NCBI GenBank assembly: GCA_946887105.1
Contig: CAMPKJ010000132.1
Coordinates: 1 to 13,313, forward strand
From: an uncultured Acidobacteriota bacterium
GTDB lineage: Bacteria; Acidobacteriota; Thermoanaerobaculia; Gp7-AA8
DNA: 13,313 bases
Direction of reading: 5' to 3'
Positions 7,018 to 13,313 of this stretch are shown here, one piece after another (the first letter of the stretch is position 1; each line of letters opens with the position of its first letter). A model generated the notes under the pieces. That model searched no databases and was not told the origin of the DNA. It was given only the letters and a program-made list of their open reading frames with translations. The translations under genes were made by a program, and so were the position numbers.

Positions 7018-9162
7018 CTACGAACGCGTGTACGTCTGATGGAACTTCCCGTCGCGGCTGGCCAGGCGCTTCAGCGGTTCGTTCGGGCGGAAGCGCGGAC
7101 TGAGACGCGTGGAGAGCTCGTCGAGGCGGGCCAAGATGTACGGCCCTCCGAGCGAATCGGCGTACCGGAGCAATCCGCCGCGGAATGGCGGAAAGCCGGT
7201 GCCCATGATCATGGCCAGATCGAGCTCGCCCGCGGTGGCCACGATCTTCTCGTCGAGGATCAGCGCCGCTTCGTTGATCATCGACAGCACCATGCGCTCG
7301 ATGACGGCCTTCGGATCGGCGGCGTGCGGGCTGCCGATGCCGAGGACTTTGTAAACGCTCGGATCGGGTCCGAGGCGCTTGCCTTCTTTGTAGAGGTAGA
7401 GGCCTTTCCCGTTCTTCTTGCCGTGCCGTCCGTCCGCATAGAGCTTCTCGACCACCGTCGATTTCTCCATGCGCGCCCCGAACGCCTCGGTGAGGATGCC
7501 GGCCACTTTCGCGGCCACGTCGATGCCCACTTCATCGAGCAGCGCCATCGGCCCCATCGGCATCCCGAAGTCGACCATGGCCTTGTCGAGCGACTCGATG
7601 GAGTTCCCTTCCTGCAGCAGGAAGCCCGACTCGTTCATGTACGGACCGAGAATGCGATTGACCACGAAGCCGGGACCGTCGTTGCAGTAGACGACCGTTT
7701 TCCCCATCTTGCGCGCCAGCGCCGCGGTGGTGACCATGGCCACGTCCGACGTCTTCTCGCCGCGGATGACTTCGACCAGCGGCATGCGATCGACCGGATT
7801 GAAGAAGTGCATCCCCACCACGTCTTCGGGGCGCTTCGCTTCCGCCGCGATCTGCGTGATCGGAATGGTGGACGTGTTCGTCGCGAAGATGGCGCCCGGT
7901 TTCGCGAGCGCCTCGAACTCGGCCAGCACCTGGCGCTTGATGGGCAGACTCTCCACCACCGCCTCGATGACCATGTCCGCGCGCGCGAAGCCGCTCCAGT
8001 CGGTGGTGCCGGTGATGCGCGCGAGCTTGCGTTGCATGTCGCCGCGGGTCATGCGCCGGCGCTCGACTTTCTTCTTCCAGATCTTCGCGGCCGCTTTCAT
8101 CCCGCCGGCGATGGCCTTCATGGCGATGTCGCGCATGCGCACGCCGGCATCGGTCTTGTCGACCACCAGCTGTGCGATGCCGCCGCCCATCACTCCCGCG
8201 CCGAGCACGCCCACCGATTGGACGGAGCGTGGTTTCGCGGAGTACGGATCCTTCTTCGACTCTTCCATCAGGAAGAAGAGGCGCACCAGGTTCTGCGCCA
8301 CTTCGTTGTTCACCAGAGCCGCGGCCTCGTCGACCTCGCGAGCCATGCCGCGCTCGACGCTGGTGGACATCGCGTAATCCATCACCTCGATGGCCTTGAG
8401 CGGCGCGGGGTAATGACCGTGGGTCTGCTTCAGCACCGCCTTGCGCGCCTTGCTGAAGATCACGCTGCGCGCGAGCGGATTGCCTTCGACGTAGAACTTC
8501 GTGCGCCCTTTGAGCCTGCGCTTGCCGCGCGCGGCGAATTTCTTCGCGGTGTCGATGAGGATCCCGGGCTCGACCACTTCATCGACCAGACCGCTCTTCT
8601 TCGCGCGTTTCGCGTCCAGTGCCTTGCCGTTCAGGATGATGTCCAGCGCCGCGGGCAATCCGATCAGGCGCGGGAGCTTCGTGGTGCCGCCCCACGCCGG
8701 AAAGATGCCGAGCTTCACTTCGGGGAGGCCGATCGATGAGCGCGGCGAGTCGGACATCACACGCCAGTCGCAGCTGATGGCCATCTCGCAGCCGCCGCCG
8801 AGGCAGGCGCCGTCGATCGCGGCGACGGTGGTCTGCGGAAGGCGCGCGAGCTTGGTGAACACTTCCTGGCCGAGGCGGACGTACTCCCGGGCCTGCTCCG
8901 CGCCGCTGACGGTCGTGAACTCGGTCACGTCCGCGCCGGCGATGTAGATGCCGGACTTCCGCGACGCGATGACGATCTTCTTCACGTCCGGCGCGGACGC
9001 GAAATCATCGAGGACCGCCGACAGCTCGCGCAGCACCGCGGAAGAGAATTTGTTCACCTTCTCGCCCGGAAGATCGAACCAGAGGATGGCCAGATCGCCT
9101 TCGCGCTCGATGACGAACGCGCGGGAGCCGGTCTGCGACGGAGCCTCGGCAACTGATGTCAT
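7018..9162 (-). CDS. fadJ: Bifunctional enoyl-CoA hydratase / 3-hydroxyacyl-CoA dehydrogenase (fatty acid oxidation complex alpha subunit)
   Basis: Carries out the two middle steps of beta-oxidation: hydration of trans-2-enoyl-CoA, then NAD+-dependent oxidation of L-3-hydroxyacyl-CoA. The 714-residue length is normal. The N-terminal crotonase domain (about 15-210) has the oxyanion-hole strand IAGADVTEF (74-82), GACLGGGCEMA with Glu126, and GLPEVKLG with Glu148, the expected catalytic pair. The dehydrogenase domain starts near 314 with GVLGAGVMGGG (GxGxxG at 321-326). It continues with ATNTSTIPI (427-435), HFFNP with catalytic His452, and Glu464. NDGPGFVVNR (494-503) opens the C-terminal helical domains, including GTGFPPFRGG (654-663). 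PGEKVNKF near the N-terminus and overall resemblance favour FadJ over FadB, but this is not decisive. The ATG overlaps the stop of the upstream ligase (ATGA, 9159-9162), so translation is probably coupled. The partner thiolase (FadA/FadI) is not in the window. Confidence 0.95.
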   Translation of the reverse strand: MTSVAEAPSQTGSRAFVIEREGDLAILWFDLPGEKVNKFSSAVLRELSAVLDDFASAPDVKKIVIASRKSGIYIAGADVTEFTTVSGAEQAREYVRLGQEVFTKLARLPQTTVAAIDGACLGGGCEMAISCDWRVMSDSPRSSIGLPEVKLGIFPAWGGTTKLPRLIGLPAALDIILNGKALDAKRAKKSGLVDEVVEPGILIDTAKKFAARGKRRLKGRTKFYVEGNPLARSVIFSKARKAVLKQTHGHYPAPLKAIEVMDYAMSTSVERGMAREVDEAAALVNNEVAQNLVRLFFLMEESKKDPYSAKPRSVQSVGVLGAGVMGGGIAQLVVDKTDAGVRMRDIAMKAIAGGMKAAAKIWKKKVERRRMTRGDMQRKLARITGTTDWSGFARADMVIEAVVESLPIKRQVLAEFEALAKPGAIFATNTSTIPITQIAAEAKRPEDVVGMHFFNPVDRMPLVEVIRGEKTSDVAMVTTAALARKMGKTVVYCNDGPGFVVNRILGPYMNESGFLLQEGNSIESLDKAMVDFGMPMGPMALLDEVGIDVAAKVAGILTEAFGARMEKSTVVEKLYADGRHGKKNGKGLYLYKEGKRLGPDPSVYKVLGIGSPHAADPKAVIERMVLSMINEAALILDEKIVATAGELDLAMIMGTGFPPFRGGLLRYADSLGGPYILARLDELSTRLSPRFRPNEPLKRLASRDGKFHQTYTRS

Positions 9163-10973
9163 GACATGTCCACGGACGCTTCATCGACATACATCTGGTC
9201 GATGACGCTCTTGTATTTCTTGTCGATGTTCTTGCGCTTCACTTTCAGCGACGGCGTGATCTCGTCGTCGTCGATGGTGAAGTCGCGCGGCAGAAGCGCG
9301 AAGCGGCGGACCTTCTCCTGCCGGTCGAGATTCTTGTTGAAGCGATCGATCTCCGCCTGCATCAGGCTCTTGATGCGCGCGTCGTTCACCAGCTCTTCGC
9401 GCGACGTCGCGTTCACGCCGAGGGCGGGCGCCTCGCGCTCGAGCTTCTCGAAATTCGGGACGATCAGCGCGGAGAGGTACTTGCGGCGATCGCCGATCAG
9501 CACCGGAGTGCCGACGTACGGAGAGCTCTTGAGCAGCGCCTCGATCGGCTGCGGGGCGATGTTCTTGCCGTAGGCGTTGATGATGATGTCTTTCTTGCGG
9601 TCGGTGATCTTGAGGAAACCGTCCGCGTCGATCTCGCCGATGTCGCCGGTGTGGAACCACCCTTCCGCATCGATCGCGGCGGCGGTGGCTTCGGGATTGT
9701 TCCAGTAGCCCTTCATGACGTGTGGTCCGCGGGTGAGGATCTCGCCGTCCGCGGCGATCTTCACTTCCACGCCGGGGATGATCGGACCGACGGTGCCGAT
9801 GCGGCGCTTGTCGGGACGATTGACGGCGATGACGGGCGAAGTCTCGGTGAGGCCGTAACCCTCCAGGATCTCCACGCCTGCTCCGATGAAGAACGCCGCG
9901 AGCTCGGCCGACAGCGGCGCACCGCCGGAGACGACGTACTTCACGCGTCCGCCGAGGCGCGCGATGATCTTGCTGAACACCAGCTTGTCCGCGATCGCGG
10001 ACTTCATACTCAACCCGAACGGCATCGGTTTGCGGTCCACCATGTACGGCAGCCGCTCCTCGGCCACCTTCAGGGCCCAGGCGAAGATCTTCTGCCGTGC
10101 GGGCGGCGCCGCGGCCACGTTGTCGAGCACGCGCGCGCGCATCTTCTCGAACAGGCGCGGCACGGCGCCGAAGAAGTGCGGCCGCACTTCGCCGAGATTG
10201 TCGGCCACCTTGTTCACGTTCTCCGCGTAGGCGATGCAGCCGCCTTTGTAGAGATAGAGGAAGTCCACCATCCGCTCCAGGATGTGCGACAGCGGCAGGA
10301 TCGACAGCGCCACATCGCCGGGCTGGAACGGGACGAACTCGCGCACGGTCACGGTGTTGCTGGTGATGTTGCCGTGCGTGAGCATGGCGCCCTTCGGATT
10401 GCCGGTCGTGCCGGACGTGTAGACCAGCGTGGCCAGATCGTCGGGCGTGCGCGATTTGCGCGACTCGTCGAACCATCCGCGGCCGTGCTCTTCCTCGTAC
10501 TTCCTGCCGCGCGCGACGACGTCCTTGAATGCGTGAACGCCCTCCGGCAGCGTGGCCGGCGGATCGCAGACGATGATGGCGTTGAGGCACGGGACGTGGC
10601 CGCGGATCTCGAGCACTTTGTCGAGTTGCTCCTTGTCCGAACAGATCAGCACCACCGTGCTGGCGTCGTTGAGGATGTACTCGATCTGCCATCCGAGCAG
10701 CGTCGGGTAGACCGGCACCGTCACCGCGGACGCGGTGAGGATCGCGAAGTCGCTCATCGTCCACTCCGGCCGGTTCTCGGAGAGGATGGCCACGCGATCG
10801 CCTGCCTTCACGCCCATCTCGTGCAGGGCCGTGGCCAGCCAGCGCACGGTGTCGCGGAATTCCGGGACGGTGACGTCCAACCACTGATCGCCGCGCTTGT
10901 ACTTCATGATCGCGGGGCGGGCGATGTTGCACGTCACTTCATAGATGTCATTGAGTGTTCTGGGTTCCTGCAT
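9159..10973 (-). CDS. fadD: Long-chain fatty-acid--CoA ligase (AMP-forming, FadD15/FAA-like)
   Basis: Activates fatty acids to acyl-CoA via an acyl-adenylate, supplying the FadJ-type enzyme encoded next. The 604 residues show the full adenylate-forming signature set. These are the phosphate-binding loop YTSGTTGNPKG (185-195), LPLSHILER (226-234), GGAPLS (350-355), YGLTETSP (373-380) and the adenosine-contacting HTGD (441-444). The hinge is GFLKITDRKKD (452-462), and the C-terminal lysine region is ITPSLKVKRKNI with Lys577 as the likely catalytic lysine. The 'ITDRKKDIIINAYGKNIAP' style hinge and the ~600-residue length fit the long-chain ligase branch (mycobacterial FadD15, eukaryotic FAA/ACSL, bubblegum type) rather than short-chain acetyl-CoA synthetases. 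I see no signal peptide or membrane helix, so the protein is cytosolic or peripheral. The ATG start has AGGGGG six bases upstream. The stop overlaps the downstream gene by four bases. The exact chain-length preference is not visible. Confidence 0.93.
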   Translation of the reverse strand: MQEPRTLNDIYEVTCNIARPAIMKYKRGDQWLDVTVPEFRDTVRWLATALHEMGVKAGDRVAILSENRPEWTMSDFAILTASAVTVPVYPTLLGWQIEYILNDASTVVLICSDKEQLDKVLEIRGHVPCLNAIIVCDPPATLPEGVHAFKDVVARGRKYEEEHGRGWFDESRKSRTPDDLATLVYTSGTTGNPKGAMLTHGNITSNTVTVREFVPFQPGDVALSILPLSHILERMVDFLYLYKGGCIAYAENVNKVADNLGEVRPHFFGAVPRLFEKMRARVLDNVAAAPPARQKIFAWALKVAEERLPYMVDRKPMPFGLSMKSAIADKLVFSKIIARLGGRVKYVVSGGAPLSAELAAFFIGAGVEILEGYGLTETSPVIAVNRPDKRRIGTVGPIIPGVEVKIAADGEILTRGPHVMKGYWNNPEATAAAIDAEGWFHTGDIGEIDADGFLKITDRKKDIIINAYGKNIAPQPIEALLKSSPYVGTPVLIGDRRKYLSALIVPNFEKLEREAPALGVNATSREELVNDARIKSLMQAEIDRFNKNLDRQEKVRRFALLPRDFTIDDDEITPSLKVKRKNIDKKYKSVIDQMYVDEASVDMS

Positions 10974-11020
10974 ACGAAGCCCCCTACCCTCATTTTCAAC
11001 TGCTGAGGCGGGGGATCATA
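10974..11020 (-). promoter_or_regulatory. Permease-fadD gap with strong RBS inside a hairpin
   Basis: On the minus strand the ribosome site AGGGGG (10985-10980) lies six bases before the fadD ATG and fixes that start. The same bases can pair with an upstream arm: CCCCC/GGGGG at 10980-10984 with 11010-11014, and CCTCA/TGAGG at 10988-10992 with 11004-11008. A small internal loop (three bases against one) separates the two helices, and an 11-base terminal loop closes the stem. There is no T-run after the stem, so this does not look like an intrinsic terminator. I see no convincing -10/-35 pair in the 47-base gap, so fadD is probably read through from the ABC genes. Confidence 0.5.
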
Positions 11021-12364
11021 TCAAGCCACTCGAATCCACTTCAGCAGCTCGGGAATGGTCGGACGCTTGCCGTACGACAGGATTCCGATGCGGAAGATCT
11101 TGGCGGTGATCCAGAAGAACGCCAGGACGGTCAGCAGCGACACTCCGACCGACACGAGCAGATGCCACAGCGGCGGCTCGGTGACGGTCGTGCGCACGAA
11201 CATCGTGATCGGTCCGAACACCGGCGAGAGTGAGAACCCCACCGCGAACGGAGCGTCGGGGTTCATGATGATGGGCATCATCAGGAACCACGGAATCATC
11301 ATCAGCATCATGATCGGCATGATGAACTGCTGCGCTTCCTTCTCGGAGTTGCACACCGCGCCGGCGATCGCGTAGACGGAAACGAAGGTCAGATACGCGA
11401 GCACGAAGAAGAGAAGGAAGTACGCGAACACGCTGGGCCGGATGAACTGCGCGAGATTGATGTCCGCCATCGACACGACCGCCGCGCCGTACGCGCCGAC
11501 CAGCCCGAGCATGGTCAGCCAGACGAAGATCTGCGTGAGACCGACCGCGGCGATGCCGAGGATCTTGCCGCTCAGAAGCTCCATCGGCGTCACCGATGAG
11601 ACCAGCACCTCGACCACGCGGTCGGTCTTCTCCTGCACGATGCCGCGCATCGTTTCCTGGCCGTAGATGAACGACGGCAGGATCAGCAGCGCGCCGAGAA
11701 TGAAGGCGAAGATGAAATTGAGCTCGCCGCCGGTTTTCTTCTCGCCGGTGCGCGAGAGCTGGACCGCGTCCACCGACAGATCCTGCAGGAGATCTTCGAC
11801 CAGCTCGGGGCGCACGCCGTTGGCGGCCAGACGGATCCTCTGCAACTCGCGATTGGCGACGCGGCCGAGGCGTTCCTGGGTGATGAAATCGGTGGCGGCG
11901 CGGCTGTAGTACGACAGCGTGGTCTCGTTGTCGGTCAGCGCATTCGTGGGAATGAGGAAGACCCCTTCGAGCTTGTCGGCCGCCTCCTTGTCACGGGTGA
12001 GCCGCTGCAGGTACGACGCCGATTCCTTCTCGACGTCCTTCCCTTCCATGTTCACGTATTCGACGGTGAACTGAGACGGAAGCCCGCGCCGGCCGCGTCC
12101 CTCGATGGCCTTGCGCGCTTCCTGCTTCGGGTCGGTCTGTTCTGGTTCCGCCTGCACGTTGCGCACGGCGAAGGCCTGTTGCAGCTCGCCGGTGCCATCG
12201 AGGACGGCGATGCGCTTCTTGCCCATCCCCTTGGCCATCATCAGGCCGGGCAGGACCATGATGCCGGCCATCAGGAACGGGAAGAGCAGGGTCATGATGA
12301 TGAAGACCTTCTTCCGTACGGCCTGGACGTACTCGCGCTTCATCACGGCGAACATCTTCTTCAT
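11021..12364 (-). CDS. ABC-2 type transporter permease (NatB/YhaP-like)
   Basis: The membrane half of an ABC exporter whose ATPase is encoded immediately upstream. The 447 residues follow the ABC2_membrane_3/NatB pattern. There is a short basic cytoplasmic start, a first helix at about 20-43, and a large external loop (about 50-212) that contains no helix. Some five further helices follow near 215-235, 268-297, 311-337, 345-366 and 398-424. After the second helix comes the diagnostic cytoplasmic coupling stretch GIVQEKTDRVVEVLVSS (241-257), ending with MELLSGKILG (261-270). Relatives export sodium ions, antimicrobial peptides or unknown substrates, and the substrate here cannot be inferred. 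The start overlaps the ATPase stop in an ATGA (12361-12364), and a GAGGTGG ribosome site lies five bases before the ATG. The very methionine-rich fifth helix (IMPIMMLMMIPWFLMMPIIM) is notable but occurs in this family. Confidence 0.9.
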   Translation of the reverse strand: MKKMFAVMKREYVQAVRKKVFIIMTLLFPFLMAGIMVLPGLMMAKGMGKKRIAVLDGTGELQQAFAVRNVQAEPEQTDPKQEARKAIEGRGRRGLPSQFTVEYVNMEGKDVEKESASYLQRLTRDKEAADKLEGVFLIPTNALTDNETTLSYYSRAATDFITQERLGRVANRELQRIRLAANGVRPELVEDLLQDLSVDAVQLSRTGEKKTGGELNFIFAFILGALLILPSFIYGQETMRGIVQEKTDRVVEVLVSSVTPMELLSGKILGIAAVGLTQIFVWLTMLGLVGAYGAAVVSMADINLAQFIRPSVFAYFLLFFVLAYLTFVSVYAIAGAVCNSEKEAQQFIMPIMMLMMIPWFLMMPIIMNPDAPFAVGFSLSPVFGPITMFVRTTVTEPPLWHLLVSVGVSLLTVLAFFWITAKIFRIGILSYGKRPTIPELLKWIRVA

Positions 12365-13299
12365 CGCGCCACCTCGTTTGCCGCCTCATGGGCCAGGGTT
12401 TCGGTTCCGACCTTCGCGATGAAGATCTCTTCGAGCGACGGGGTCGCCACTTCGAAGCGGCTCAGGCGCACCCGCGGCAGGCAGGCCTCGAGAACGCGCT
12501 GCGGATCGGCGCCGTCACTGAGGCTCAATTCCGCGGAGTTGTGATGCACCGATGCGCGGTTGACGTCGGGCAGGTCGCGAAGGAACGCGCCGTCGCCATC
12601 GAACTGGAGGTGCAGCGTGTTTTTGCCGAATGAGTTCCGTACCTGGTCGATCGTGCCGGAGAGCACCACCTGCCCGCGATGGATCAGCACGATCTCGTCG
12701 GCCATCTTCTCGGCCTCCGCCATCATGTGCGTGGAGAGCAGGATGGTCTTTCCTTCGTCGCGCAGGTCGTGGAGGAGATTGCGCACCAGGACCATGTTCA
12801 CCGGATCGAGTCCCGACTGCGGCTCGTCGAGGATGATCAGGTCGGGATCGTGGAGCAGCGTGCCGATCAGCTGTACTTTCTGCTGATTGCCCTTCGAGAG
12901 CTCTTCCACTTTCGCGTCGCGTTTGTCGGTGAGCTCGAAACGCTCCAGCCAGTGGTCGATCTTCGGACGGACCTCGGCCGGACGGCGGCCTTTGATCTCG
13001 GCCAGGAACAGCAGAAGCTCGATCAGCTTCATCTGTTTGTACAACCCCCGCTCCTCGGGCAGATATCCGATGTGATCGCGATACCCGCTGCCCGCCACCT
13101 TCCCGCCGAGCCACTCGATACTGCCCGAGTCCGGCAGAAAAATGCCCGTGATCATCCGGATCGTGGTGGTCTTGCCCGCGCCATTGCGCCCCAGAAGACC
13201 GGTGATCGTGCCACGCCGGACGGTGAACGACACCCCATCCACCGCCCGGACATTTCCGAACGTCTTCCTGATGTCCCGTACCGCCAAGATCTCCGTCAT
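12361..13299 (-). CDS. ABC transporter ATP-binding protein with C-terminal DUF4162 (YhaQ/NatA-like)
   Basis: The cytoplasmic ATPase that powers the adjacent ABC-2 permease. The 312 residues have Walker A GRNGAGKT (37-44), a Q-loop region reading GYLPEERGLY (78-87), signature LSKGNQQK (134-141), Walker B LIILDEP (154-160), D-loop SGLDP (162-166) and the switch histidine His191 in LLSTHMMAEAE. The ~90 residues after about 205 match the small DUF4162 domain that follows the ATPase in this subfamily, ending in the usual 'TPSLEEIFIAKVG' stretch. The glutamate in the Q-loop position and LSKGN in place of LSGGQ are, as I recall, normal for YhaQ-like proteins, so I read the enzyme as active. The ATG at 13299 is preceded by AGGAGT five bases upstream. 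It is the first gene of the visible block; the promoter lies beyond the right edge or further upstream. Confidence 0.94.
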   Translation of the reverse strand: MTEILAVRDIRKTFGNVRAVDGVSFTVRRGTITGLLGRNGAGKTTTIRMITGIFLPDSGSIEWLGGKVAGSGYRDHIGYLPEERGLYKQMKLIELLLFLAEIKGRRPAEVRPKIDHWLERFELTDKRDAKVEELSKGNQQKVQLIGTLLHDPDLIILDEPQSGLDPVNMVLVRNLLHDLRDEGKTILLSTHMMAEAEKMADEIVLIHRGQVVLSGTIDQVRNSFGKNTLHLQFDGDGAFLRDLPDVNRASVHHNSAELSLSDGADPQRVLEACLPRVRLSRFEVATPSLEEIFIAKVGTETLAHEAANEVAR

Positions 13300-13302
13300 G
13301 CC

Positions 13303-13309
13303 ACTCCTC
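13303..13309 (-). promoter_or_regulatory. Shine-Dalgarno site for the ABC ATPase gene
   Basis: On the minus strand the bases read GAGGAGT, a near-consensus ribosome binding site whose GGAG core ends a few bases before the ATG at 13299. It supports this start over any internal methionine. The remaining bases to the window edge are too few to judge a promoter. Confidence 0.7.
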
Positions 13310-13313
13310 TCTC

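Noticed and set aside
5098..8739. Long plus-strand frames opposite the glycosyltransferase and FadJ genes (5098-6879, 6988-8739)
   Set aside because: Low-complexity Arg/His/Asp/Gln-rich translations without motifs, antisense to well-supported coding genes; composition shadows.
9651..11006. Plus-strand frame opposite fadD (451 residues)
   Set aside because: Antisense to a ligase with all signature motifs; its translation has no recognisable domain and runs across the intergenic gap.
12361..13299. Degenerate or inactive ABC ATPase because of the Glu in the Q-loop and LSKGN signature
   Set aside because: Walker A, Walker B with Glu, D-loop and switch His are intact, and these variants are typical of the YhaQ/NatA-like subfamily as I know it.
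1..13313. Defence island, prophage, CRISPR or biosynthetic cluster
   Set aside because: No integrase, transposase, nuclease, repeat-spacer array, tRNA or modular synthase is present; all genes are housekeeping or transport families with uniform GC-rich codon use.

Overview
The window is GC-rich chromosomal DNA from a free-living bacterium. The gene families (a 180-kDa-type NAD-glutamate dehydrogenase, ExbD/TolR, a FadD/FadJ pair, a GT-C glycosyltransferase), the high GC and the dispersed palindromic repeats suggest a soil or sediment lineage such as Acidobacteriota or a relative. This placement is inference and is not secure. I see no phage, transposase, CRISPR or tRNA/rRNA signal.

Layout. 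The left edge holds the 3' end of a plus-strand ExbD/TolR-type gene. A palindromic repeat (166-265) follows, in the gap between this gene and the convergent minus-strand block. Everything else is on the minus strand and is read from the right edge leftwards: a YhaQ/NatA-like ABC ATPase, its ABC-2 permease, a long-chain acyl-CoA ligase (FadD type), a fused enoyl-CoA hydratase/3-hydroxyacyl-CoA dehydrogenase (FadJ/FadB type), a polytopic GT-C family glycosyltransferase with a C-terminal soluble domain, and a very large NAD-specific glutamate dehydrogenase.

The six minus-strand genes are packed like an operon. ATPase/permease and ligase/FadJ each overlap by four bases (ATGA). The glycosyltransferase stop is one base from the most upstream plausible dehydrogenase start. 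The permease-ligase gap is 47 bp. The only larger gap, about 111 bp between FadJ and the glycosyltransferase, holds a double-hairpin repeat. Fatty acid activation and beta-oxidation (FadD, FadJ) give acetyl-CoA, and glutamate dehydrogenase gives 2-oxoglutarate plus NADH, so both feed the TCA cycle. The ABC pair and the glycosyltransferase have no obvious metabolic link to this and may only share a transcript.

I found no clear undescribed system. The points most worth a second look are two intergenic hairpins that overlap the Shine-Dalgarno sequences of fadD and of the glycosyltransferase, the repeat elements themselves, and the C-terminal domain of the glycosyltransferase.
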